Shown: in pieces, positions 44,501-53,386 of the stretch
How the letters are laid out: the number at the start of each line of letters is the position of its first letter
How positions within the stretch are numbered: the first letter of the stretch is position 1
Assembly (NCBI RefSeq): GCF_000143415.4
Contig: NW_003314274.1
Location: forward strand, 1,243,395-1,298,340
Length of the DNA: 54,946 nt
Source: Selaginella moellendorffii
Lineage: Eukaryota; Streptophyta; Lycopodiopsida; Selaginellales; Selaginellaceae
Reading direction: 5' to 3'
The notes under the pieces: generated by a model
What the model was told of the DNA's origin: nothing
The model's input: only the letters and a program-made list of their open reading frames with translations
The model's database searches: none
Program-made: the position numbers and the translations under genes

Positions 44501-47135
44501 ACACGAGGACTGAAAAGTGCACTGGTGGCCCGTCGAAGAAGGACAAACAGACAAGAAATAGGAAAAAAGGAGGTACAAATTATATTTGCAATGGCGTGTG
44601 GTCTCATGCCATTCCTTGCAGGAGACACTTCTTCAAAGGCAAAACAGGCAAGCACCAGCCAAGCTCAAACTGACAGTGGTCATAAAAAGCGAAAGCACGT
44701 TGGACAGTCGTCGGGATCAGAGGCATTTGATTCGAAAAGGAAGAAGGGCAACGAAAAGATGATAGGTAATGCCTCGCGGTTATGGCGTGTGTGCTCATGC
44801 CATTCATTGCAGATCAAGGGCTGAGTGAAAGCAGGCAGTCACCACCTCCTGACTCAGATTCCTATGGCGGACTCCCCTTCCCCAATCTCAATGGAGAGGT
44901 ACAATGGATGAGGGATGCTTTTCAAGTCAGGGCCACGTTTTTCTCATCTCGTCGTCTTCGAAGGGTGCAAGAACGTGCAGAAACCATGTTAAGACAGTCG
45001 GGTGAGGATACGGTCCTAGGTCACGCACTAAAACAGGCTATGGATGTCTTGTATTTTGAGATGGAGACTCGGCCAGATGATTTTCCCAAGATGGTCCTGG
45101 AAGAACAAGCCATCCAGCCTGAGCAGCCTATGGAAGAAATGCAGGAGGGGGATGAGGAGCCAGAGAAAGATAATGAGCAAGAAGAGCAGAAGGACGAAGA
45201 GGAGGACAAAGAAGAGGAGGACGAAGAAGAGGAGGATGAAGAGGACTTGGATGGTCCTCACAATGGTGACGATCACAATAACGACGACGACGATGATGAC
45301 GACAATGGCCAGCCTGAGGTGGCCAAAGAGCAGCGGAAGAAGGTCATACAAGACAAACCATCAGGTAAATAATAGTACATCCATTCCTAACCTTTTACCA
45401 TTTCTAACATTGTCCATGTAGGTCGTAGAGCAAATGGTAAGTAGAGATTATTCAGTTGAATTAAGATACAAACTTTAGCCTTTAGTGTCGAGGAAGGATA
45501 GCGCCAAGCAAGGGTCAAAACGTATGTCCAATCCTTCAGAATCAGCAGTGCGCCCAAGTGATATCGGTCCTAGTTCCTCAATAGCAGTTGATGGTAAATA
45601 CAGTATAGTCGATTCAATGTGCTAATGAGTTTGTTTTTAGTAGCACAGGAGGATACCATCTCAATCGAAGGGAGATATTTGGACATGCATATGGATCCGC
45701 CAGTGGACTCTACTTGCCTGCAAGAGTCATCAGAGCTGGTGGAGGCTACTATCCATATCAACGCCAAGCAAGCTGACCACGCTCCACTTGATGCTGCCCA
45801 TACCACTGAGTCAATCTTGTCCACGTATCCAACTGACGGTGACCATGCGCCATTAGACCCGCATGAGGCTGCCCCAGCCGCCGAGCCAGTCGTATCCTCA
45901 TTTCCAACGGACTCAACGTGTGCCCAATCGTCTGACTACGCGCCGTTGGAACCTCCCTACACCGCCCCTGCTGCCTGTTCGGTCATGTCCACTTTGCCAA
46001 CGGAGACACCAGCTGAAATGGCGTGTGATCACACGCCATCGGAACCACCCCATGCCACTGTTGAGCCAGTTGTACCAGAGTCTACAGCTGAAATGGCATG
46101 TGCCCACACGCCATCGGATGTGATTGACCCCATATTGCAGAGGAGAGTATTTCCACCCTTCACGTTTCCTCGACCAAAACCCTCTCAACGACCATCGGGA
46201 GCACCATTCGCTAATATTGTAGATGGTAAAATTGACTTGTACCATTTTTTATGCTGACGCATTTCATTTCAGAGTCACGGCGAAGGTACTGTATCATTTT
46301 TGATCTGAACGGTGTCCTTTTCTCCCATGAGCGTGGCTTGTCCTCGAATGTCATTGCACCCTCCAAAGCCTGCGGTCGCAAGTTGGTCAAAAGAGACAAA
46401 TTCACATTAATCACACGGGAGAAACTGCGGGATCTAATAATGACCATGCGACACTTAAAACAGAGGGCCGGGTTCAATTTGCAATTGGGAGTTTGGACAT
46501 CCATGATGCGCCACAATGCATTAACGTTGCTACAGATGATGCACAATCAGACGCGAGTAATATTACCATTTGACTTTCTCCTAACGCAAGAGGATTGCTT
46601 GACTATGGTCCATGTGAGGGGTAGCAAGCCCATCTTCGTCAAGCCAGAGGCTGTAGTGATGAACCGGACTGCTAGGTCAAGTGAAATCCTCATCATCGAT
46701 GACTCGCCGATTAAAACTGCAGCGAACACGCACACATATGCAGTGCACCCCATCTCTTGCAGTATGGAAACTAGGGAGAAAAAACCGTATGTTCTGGGGG
46801 ACCTTGCAAAACGGCTTGAAGCGATGGTGATAGAGAACCGGCCAGTCCAGGAGGTGGCTGCAGAAATCAACCAAATGGCAGATAGAACGGTATATCAGAA
46901 GCCATTTGATCGGACAAACACCAGTCATCATTTATGGCATGTATATTGTCTAGCCAAGCACTATCCGCATCTCCATAATCTGCTCAACCGGATGGGTTCT
47001 TCGACCACTGAACATGAGCGTGGACATATTAGAGAAGAGATGGCATTACTATTGGGTTTAAATCCTGATAGTGTGGAGAGTGATGAAATTCCAAGATTAT
47101 TGTATAGGCGTTGGAGGCAAAAAATAACAGTCTGA
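41512..47135 (+). CDS. ParB-like / methyltransferase-like / FCP1-type HAD fusion protein, 1,648 aa
   Basis: Eleven exons: 41512-41514, 41754-42929, 42984-44307, 44358-44444, 44483-44572, 44622-44765, 44813-45364, 45422-45436, 45486-45593, 45641-46225, 46273-47135. All ten introns are GT-AG and the sum is 4,947 nt, an exact multiple of three without stops. A ParB-like domain lies at about residues 224-334 (VYTIDVSHINIQ, YNHR, FYAVSGQHSSLAMQ). A segment near 760-825 recalls the C-terminus of N4/N6 DNA methyltransferases (NPKKAPGAAWEML; CGGLFFRAALLKG) but lacks the acidic motif I. Then come a Lys-rich part, a Glu/Asp-rich part, degenerate DHAPLD-type repeats, and a NIF/FCP1-like domain (IIFDLNGVLF, LGVWTSMM, ILIIDDSP), where Asn replaces the second Asp of DxD, as in some plant relatives. 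Joint role unknown; nuclear DNA binding and segregation or transposition control is inference. Confidence 0.82.
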
Positions 47136-47577
47136 GATGGCATGTATTTATTTAAAAATGTAACTTATTATGGCATGGGGTTCCATGCCATTGTATTAAT
47201 ATTAAAAGACAATTCTTTGAGAGGATTTGCATTATACTAGAAGTGTTATAGCATGTTATTGGAAGTCTACGAAGTTGTTTTATTAATAAGGGGAAAGTAA
47301 AGATTGAATGGGGACTTGGGCTCCACCTAGACTCGGAGCAACTGAGCCAATATTAAAAGGATGGAAAGAAATTGGACGATGATGACAAAGAGAAGAGAGA
47401 GGTGAAGCAGTGGCAGGGGGAGGAGAAGTGATTGAGTAGACATTTCCTTGTTTAAAATAAAATGGCATGTGCCTCAATGCAGTTGAATTTTGTTATATTT
47501 ATATACTATATAAAGGTTTGGAAACCTTATTTTACAAGTGGGATAATGACAATTCCCACTTTAACAAAATAGAGCTT
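47136..47577. other. Right subterminal region and right TIR of the 20-kb transposon
   Basis: 442 bp after the HAD gene. It holds palindromes at 47170-47191 and 47462-47483, then AAGTGGGATAATG, which is also next to the right end of the MITE. The terminal inverted repeat at 47554-47577 (TCCCACTTTAACAAAATAGA...) follows. No other gene is seen. Confidence 0.75.
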
Positions 47578-47739
47578 AAAGGCATGAATTTACATGAAAG
47601 TGTAAGTAATCAAAAAGACAATTTAAATATAGAAAGAAAAGACTATAAATAAGAGTGCATCCTTTTTTTCAATCAATTAAAGGTCTTAAGATATTTAGGG
47701 TTAAGCATCCTTTAGGACGTCTAAACTCAAGAGTTTATA
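47578..47739 (+). mobile_element. Right half of the split TRIM
   Basis: After AAAG the sequence GGCATGAATTTACATGAAAG continues the TRIM internal part that stopped at 27590. The second LTR, 47601 to about 47739, starts TGTAAGTAATC and contains AAGAGTGCATCC and TTAGGGTTAAGCATCC, as in 12046-12239. Its end is degraded (TTTATA). Confidence 0.85.
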
Positions 47740-48198
47740 AGATTTTTTTAAGAAACTTAATATATATAATAAACTATATTATAAAACTCGAGTGAAAAAA
47801 AAAAAGATCAAGCACAAGTATATTTATAGATTACAAAAAATTTCTTATTTATTTTTATAAATTTTAATTAAAAAATACATGTAGCATTTCTAGTGGTGCT
47901 CTATTTAAAAAATGTTAGAAGTTTAGTAGAAAACTTCTTTATATACAATGTTGATTATGAAGATAGAAGAATTAAGGGATCCCTAGTGTAGTATTATAAA
48001 TTTAAATGCCTAAGTCATCCAGTGTGGTACATTTTGATGAAGAAACATCTATGAGTAATGACTAGATATGGTAAATAAACATCAACCTAGTCAAATGTCA
48101 TTACTCATTTATACCGTTTAAATGGCATCCTTCATTCTTCGATTTATAGAGATTGTAAGTTAATAGCCCAAACACATTGGGAATTGTCTTATAAACAT
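47740..48198. other. AT-rich DNA without recognised features
   Basis: This is 459 bp of low-complexity AT-rich sequence. I see no gene, terminal repeat or hairpin worth calling. Confidence 0.5.
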
Positions 48199-48371
48199 TG
48201 TAAGTAATTAAAGATAACAAGTAAATGATTCATAGGGGTTCAAATATAAAAAAAAAGAGTTTATAAACAATTAATTAAGGATCTTGGGATACTTGAAGTT
48301 TAACATCCTTAAGTTTGACTAATATTGAGTTGAGTGACTTCTCATGAAGTTCAATTTTAGGATTTTATAGA
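48199..48371 (+). repeat. Degenerate solo LTR of the TRIM family
   Basis: It starts TGTAAGTAATTAAAG and contains TTCATAGGGGTTCAAATATA, AAGGATCTTGGGATACTTG and AACATCCTTAAGTTTGACTA, each matching parts of 12046-12239. It has no primer site or partner LTR. The right end near 48371 is approximate. Confidence 0.7.
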
Positions 48372-48446
48372 CATGTTAAATAGAATTTTTAAATCTGACA
48401 TAAGTGTGTAAAAACTCGTATTCCTTTGAATTAGCCTATAACAATT

Positions 48447-49190
48447 TCATAATCCAATGCTATTGGTAAGTGCATCTCTTAGAATGAGACATATGCCATC
48501 AATAGATGGAGATATATTCCTCAACACTCTTATAAATATGTATGTCACTATAGCATTATTGATTGGGAATGTATCATTATTGAGTGGTGTAAGTATTACT
48601 CTATTAGCTATAACTTTAAGATTTGAAATATGAAGTAGAAATGGAAAAAAAGAATTATTAATTGATGATGTTACTATATTTGAATAAGACAATGTAATAG
48701 ACTCAAGTCCATTAATTTAAATAGTTAGTGCCAAATAAGCTCACAATGAGTTATTTGTAGTAAGAAGATATAGAAACAATAGTGCTCTCATTTATTCACT
48801 TGCAATAATTATACCTTATATCCATGTGGAACAACTGGAAATGTTTACCTAATTTGTAATAATAATAATTCTACCAAAAAATAAGTCAGTTTTCACAGCA
48901 CTCAATTTACAATAGAGAATGCATGTGTATGGACTATACTTATTTCATCCCATAATATTAAAACTCCTGCCTTATTAATATTACAAGCATTAAATTGCAA
49001 AAAAAATTCCATGCCATAGTAATAGCTTTTTTGTTTTTGAGCTGTAATATAAAAATAAAAGTGTTAAGAAGAAATGTTTTACTAATGCCACTAGGACCAT
49101 CAATAAATATGGCGATCAATAGCATTGAGGATATCAACAAGAATAGCTCTCTATCCACTATTGAAATAGAGAATATTTTATTTTTCATTT
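48447..49190 (-). pseudogene. Helitron Pif1-like helicase remnant
   Basis: Read leftwards from 49188, the frame contains FIDGPSGISKTFLLNTFIF (Walker A; usual form DGPGGTGKT), with ALLFLYLLTTNNSL in the middle and a C-terminal HISNLKVIANRVILTPLNND near 48600. This order and wording match the helicase domain of plant Helitron transposons. Stops and frameshifts separate the parts. Neither the Rep domain nor Helitron ends were found, so this is an internal fragment. Confidence 0.75.
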
Positions 49191-49780
49191 TGATGTATAT
49201 GTGTTAATTAATGTTGTTAACATTAATGTTTTGAGAGGGCATAACTATCTGGTAATTTTAGTGTTTTTCACGTGTATTTTATTTATATAATGCATATTCT
49301 CACATAAAATATTTTAAGATAAAGTCTCAAAACTTATAGTAAGGATCCTTTGAAATACACAAAAATACAAATAATTGTTATAATTGTTATAATTGTGAAG
49401 GCATTCTAAAAGAACAAGCATCTTTTAGGCATTTTTCTCTCTCAGTATTGTCAACTAAAAGACCTATAGTAAATATAACTTATTGGAATGTCTCATAGCA
49501 AATATTATTAACTGTTTTTAAATTATTGAAGTCAAGATTACAAGTGTAAAACAATCATGCATTTTGAATTTGAAAACACACACACACACAACTATCTATA
49601 TATACGTTCCAAAAAATAATTTCTTAGTAATATCATATAAAAATTCCTGTAACATGTAAATATTATATGTAAATATTTTAAATATATAATAAATATTTTA
49701 AATATTATATTATTAAACATGTAAATATTATAAATATATCTGGTTTAAGATAATGAGTTACCATTGACGTGGCTTTCAGA
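49191..49780. other. AT-rich spacer with a short CA microsatellite
   Basis: 590 bp, AT-rich. A run of about seven CA units lies near 49575-49590, and AAATATTATAT-type repeats occur at 49655-49740. I see no gene. Confidence 0.5.
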
Positions 49781-50935
49781 AGCCATTGGAGGTAATATTC
49801 TTGTGTCTGCTTCGTGAGAGCAGATGTGATAAGGAGCTTTGCTCCTGAGATTGTGTGCTTTCGTTATTCTTGTGTTTTTCTAACAGCAGGGATATTTTGT
49901 AGGCAATCTAAACAGCTTCACAGATGGTTTTCGTTGGGTCTGGCATCAAGCACGATTATTTTCTCTCGCTGGTGAAACCGTTGTTTGAGGACATGCCTCT
50001 GGTGGCGCCTCCAGAGCCTGCGAAGTCCGAGTATGTTGGTGGCGAGTGGCGCCATCAAGGCGAGAGTGATGTAAGACTTTTTCCTTTCTTTCGTTTTTGC
50101 TTGTTGGAAGTCTAAATGGATCTAACTCTTTCATTTTTAAGCAGACTACGTGGGTTTCCATCGCTTTTGAAATCCCTGGTGGCTGGAGAAACGAACGCGA
50201 TGCTGTTGCGGCAACTATGTTATAGGTAAATCTTCCCCTTCTTTCTCAAGTTTGCTGGAAGAAAATGTTTATGCTCAAACTTTGTGTTTCTTTTTTAGTT
50301 TTTTGGCTCGTTTTCAACCGGGGCCCGGGCAAGGGAATTCATTCCAGATTGTGTATGTATGAATCGTGGTTTGGTTTTTGTGTTCTTACTTAGTTTGGCA
50401 CTGACGTCCAGATACTCTGTCCATCCCAAGGTGGAAAGTTTTACTGCTTTTACTTCTGTGTACAATGACTCCGGCTTGTTTGGTATCCACGCATCTTCTG
50501 TGAGTAGCGCTCTCGAGTAATATTTGTCTCAAACGCCTGTTTTGTGCTGTTTATCTAGGAGCACAATTTTGTAGACGAACTGGTAGATATTATAGGAGAT
50601 GAGCTTATTTCTGTGGCAGAACCTGGAGAAGGTACTCAACTCCGAACTTTTTCTTTTTTCACTTCTCTATGAACGTTCTCAACAAGATTGAATTGGAGCG
50701 CACAAAGAATGCAACCATTTCACTAATTTTGATGAATCTTGAATCTCAGGATAGTGTGCAGAGATGAACTATATATTTTCTTATAGGTGGTCGTGAATGA
50801 AGGCAAATTTTCACCTATGGTTGCAGGTTAGAGACTACGTTATTTGTAAATTGTTTTGTGAGATTTTTATTTTGGGGACAGGAAGCCTGCAAAAGATTTT
50901 ATCAACGCAGTTCATAAGCACTTTAGATGATCTTT
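49781..50935 (+). pseudogene. MPPalpha: Mitochondrial processing peptidase alpha subunit, unprocessed pseudogene fragment
   Basis: Exon-like pieces in order: EAIGGNILVSAS, stop, EQM (49781 on); TASQMVFVGSGIKHDYF and PPEPAKSEYVGGEWRHQ (to about 50070); WVSIAFEIPGGWRNERDA (50146 on); the Gly-rich loop (about 50305); VHPKVESFTAFTSVYNDSGL (50415 on); FVDELVDIIGDELISVAEPG (50565 on); LERTKNATISLILMNLES (about 50690); RKPAKDFINAVHKHF (about 50883). The parent is the plant inner-membrane presequence-processing subunit. Introns are kept, so it is not a retrocopy. Damage: TGA in SASREQM, TAG after ATML, and one missing G in the Gly-rich loop. The 5' half of the gene is absent. Confidence 0.85.
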
Positions 50936-51188
50936 GCAAATTTGTGGAGAAGATGGCTTGCTTGGCAACGGTATGAATATCACAAAGTTTTCAAATTTAA
51001 AACCTTAAACTCAATTAGTAATTTTTATTAATAATTGATATTAAATTACTTTAACAAAATTGACAGCCGTTAGGGTTCTTGGCGAAGGGCTTGGCGGCGA
51101 GCGGTAAGTCACTCCCGATTGATTGGCGCCCCCCTTGCCAAGATATCTCTCGCCAAACACGAGACTCAAAGCTCTGAACCCCACGTTG

Positions 51189-51924
51189 ATGCAAGTCACC
51201 AACCAGAAAGAAGAGATCCAGAACACAAAGGCACAGAATGACAAGCTTATGAAGGTCAACAAAGTGCGAGCTGGGAAAATCCAGGAGCTACTCAAGGGAG
51301 ATCGTCAGGAGAATACCAAACTCACGGAGAGAGTGGCAAAGCTCGAAGAGGAAACTTCGAAGCTGAAGGAGGAACTTACAGACCAGAGTCGTCAGCTTTC
51401 AGCCCAGGGCCGTCAACTCTCAGCATTGGAGCAGAGGTTATCTGCATTGCGCTTGTTTGAGCGAGTGCTTCTGCGAAAGCTCTGCGAGGCCACTCGGGAG
51501 AAATGCGTGAGGCTTGCAAGAGAAGCAGATGTGGAGATCCCACTTGCAGCCGATGGAAAAACAAATTGGATGGAAAAACAAATTGGAATGCGTTTTTCAA
51601 CATTCCAGGGTAACTTTTTCTTTTTCTTTTTCTTTTTTTCTTCTGTCAACTAGTACTTACATGTCTTTTATTTCTTTCAGAGTCGTGGCATTGTTAAACG
51701 ATGCAGGGCTCACCATGGGGCTCGAGTATGCCAGATCGATCCCACGGCATTTGCATGCCGGTACGTATCAAGTGGTGGAATCGGAGGAGGTGTTTGTGGA
51801 CACAGTGCTGGAGCTGATGCTCAACGAGTTCCAGACCAAAATGGAGAACATTCTGGTGTTCGTCTATCCAGCAGCGCAAGATTCTCTCCAAGTGGCATTT
51901 GAGGCTGACGCTCAGACTGATTAA
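51189..51924 (+). pseudogene. Uncharacterised coiled-coil gene broken by a 17-bp tandem duplication
   Basis: From ATG at 51189 (MQVTNQKEEIQ) a long heptad-rich coiled coil runs to about 51470 (RVAKLEEETSKLKEEL, RQLSALEQRLSAL). A globular segment follows. GATGGAAAAACAAATTG is repeated directly at about 51550-51583. With one copy the frame continues through NAFFNIPG, across a GT-AG intron (about 51611-51679), into VVALLNDAGLTMGLEYARS and ends at TAA 51922-51924. With both copies it shifts frame. An upstream exon is possible (GAGCGGTAAGTC donor near 51100). I do not recognise the family. The tail ends in FVYPAAQDSLQVAFEA. Confidence 0.65.
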
Positions 51925-52129
51925 TCAATTCAAAGCTTACTAAGCACCGAGTTCTTTGTTTCTCGTGTCAGGTTTTGCAACGACTTTTTGTTCCCTCGAA
52001 TTCTCTCCCTTCAATAGTCATCCTCTTGAGTTCTAGAGCCTCTTATACAAGTCTGCTGTTTTTACCATCGAAAGATACAAGTAAATTGAAGTAAATGTAG
52101 AAACTCCTTTTGTTGCTAAATCTTCTTGT

Positions 52130-52612
52130 TCATTTTCTTTGCCTGTCAAAGAGTAACTTCCATCTAGCAAATAAAAATAGCAAATGAGTCAAGTGAAAAT
52201 AGCAAGAGGTGAAAGTTTCCTCACGTGCTAATGGCTGACTAAGTGCACCACAACTACTGGCTGCTTCTTCCACTCCTCCATGGCTCTCAAGCTTCTTTTT
52301 TTTCTGAGGACCTTCAATGCCCCCGATTTTCTTTGGCTTTTCATCTCTCTCAGGAGGCGTTGAAGGTAGCTGCAAGAGGCCAAATCCCATAGCAATCTTG
52401 CCAACCTGCAGTTTCTTCCACCTAAATACAAATAGAGAACAAGGATTGCTTACCAGAGGAATCTCGTGACACTCGTACAATCCTACATCCAGAAGTCCAA
52501 TCGTGGCCAAGCAAACAAGATCTTCGTTCCATGGCAGATCATGACGTGGTTCACTTTCCAAGAACACAGAGTTTCGTGATCGTCTCTTGGAACGCGATGA
52601 ATGTGGCAGCAT
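52130..52612 (-). CDS. Unrecognised spliced gene fragment
   Basis: The frame from 52612 reads LPWNEDLVCLATIGLLDVGLY and then ECHEIPL. The sequence GTAAGCAATCC...TTGTATTTAG (about 52420-52455) has splice signals and would join to WKKLQVGKIAMGFGLLQLP and a Lys-rich PPERDEKPKKI tail. The reading frame stays open even unspliced. The region overlaps a PPR-like relic on the other strand near its 5' end. I cannot name the product. It may be a fragment of a larger gene or not expressed. Confidence 0.35.
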   Translation of the reverse strand: MLPHSSRSKRRSRNSVFLESEPRHDLPWNEDLVCLATIGLLDVGLYECHEIPLVSNPCSLFVFRWKKLQVGKIAMGFGLLQLPSTPPERDEKPKKIGGIEGPQKKKKLESHGGVEEAASSCGALSQPLAREETFTSCYFHLTHLLFLFARWKLLFDRQRK

Positions 52613-52748
52613 CCCGGATCAGCGACTGAGAGTCTATGTTTGATTGCATCTCAGAGCGCCATGGAACTCGATGTATGTGGCAATATCCCGGATCAGCGAC
52701 TGAGAGTCTATGTTTGATTGCGTCTCAGGGTGCCATGGAACTCGATGA
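52600..52748 (+). repeat. Tandem duplication of about 74 bp
   Basis: ATGTGGCARYATCCCGGATC through CCATGGAACTCGATG occurs twice in a row (start about 52600 and about 52674), with a few A/G and C/T differences. It lies at the start of the PPR-like relic and repeats a short reading frame (CISERHGTR / CLIASQGAM). Confidence 0.85.
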
Positions 52749-52759
52749 TAATGGTGCTC

Positions 52760-53345
52760 GCGCACCAGGGGCAAATTGTGGCAGCGAAATCGACCTTCGA
52801 CAGAATGTCAGCCAAGGTTCTCGTATCCTGGACCAATCTACTACTGTGCTACGCCCAGATTCTCCTGTCATTCTGGGCAGAATGACAGGACGTTCCATTG
52901 GTTCCCCTTCACCAGCACAGCAGTGAATACCAGAGGGGGGATTTGGCCACTGCAAAAGAGATATCTGATTTCATGCAGGATCAAGACGTGGTGCATGGAC
53001 GGCAATGATGACAGCCACCAAGGCCTCGTCGCCCTCACGAAGAACATCTTCAATCAAATCCCAGAGAAGAATCCAGCACCATGGATCCTTGCATTTGCGA
53101 GAATGGGCATTTTGACGAGGCTGTTCACGAGATCCTGCGCAAGACCATTTTGTTGCTGGATAGATCTCACACAAGTTTCAACTTGTGTGCCACCAGGAGC
53201 ATGATGGAGAGCATGAAGATGTGCACCTTGGTTTCCTGGATGACAGATGCTCAAAGTGGGCACTACGATCAAGCAGTGGAAGTCTTCCAGCTTATGAATC
53301 TTGAGGGTGTCAAGCGTGTTCTAACTTCGTGCAATGTTAGTCTAG
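52760..53345 (+). pseudogene. Pentatricopeptide-repeat (PPR) protein relic
   Basis: The pieces FNQIPEKNPAPWILAFAR (about 53050), NGHFDEAVHEI in another frame (about 53100) and LVSWMTDAQSGHYDQAVEVF followed by QLMNLEGVK (53230-53310) match the PLS-type PPR consensus of land plants. PPR proteins bind organelle RNA. Frameshifts, stops and loss of most repeats show it is non-functional. A short upstream FVIVSWNAM near 52575 may belong to the same relic. Confidence 0.7.
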
Positions 53346-53386
53346 ATGGTAAAAAGAAAAGATCAAATGACAAATTGAAGGATTAA

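Larger units (their letters stand above)
27817..47483. repeat. Family of 22-bp palindromes dispersed through the 20-kb transposon
   Basis: The half-site is ATGGCRTGNGG followed by its complement CCNCAYGCCAT. Copies start at 27817, 28133, 28222, 37179, 37236, 39070, 39140, 39238, 39849 (imperfect), 39925, 40781, 40860, 41540, 41617, 41677, 42951, 44450, 44591, 44782, 46018 (perfect), 46093, 47170 and 47462 (imperfect), each about 22 bp. Two more lie in the MITE (1459, 1632). None was seen in the chromovirus or outside the element. Some lie in exons, some in introns, some between genes, so placement is independent of gene structure. This fits a protein-binding site. Confidence 0.85.
27591..47577. 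mobile_element. 20-kb two-gene DNA transposon with dispersed palindromes (undescribed family, to my knowledge)
   Basis: The 24-bp terminal inverted repeats match at 23 of 24 positions. The target duplication is AAAG (27587-27590, 47578-47581), or TAAAGA/TAAAGG if the terminus is drawn one base further in. The flanks are the two halves of one TRIM; joining them with one AAAG gives a 15-bp stretch that aligns without gaps to 11655-12239. Ends and subterminal motifs match the 285-bp MITE at 1410. Cargo: a minus-strand transposase-like gene, a plus-strand ParB/HAD fusion gene, and more than twenty 22-bp palindromes. A 7.5-kb chromovirus is nested inside, so the original length was about 12.5 kb. 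Confidence 0.88.

Noticed and set aside
27817-47483. Reading the dispersed palindrome as a CRISPR array or as transcription terminators
   Set aside because: Spacing is irregular from tens of bases to kilobases, units occur inside exons, and the genome is eukaryotic.
27591-47577. Assigning the transposon to CACTA, because of its Tnp1-like repeats
   Set aside because: Termini are A(A/T)GCT(C/T)TATTT, not CACTA, and the target duplication is 4 or 6 bp, not 3.
49926-50115. A functional short MPP-alpha-like gene
   Set aside because: Stops in SASREQM and after ATML, a missing base in the Gly-rich loop and loss of the 5' half show a pseudogene.
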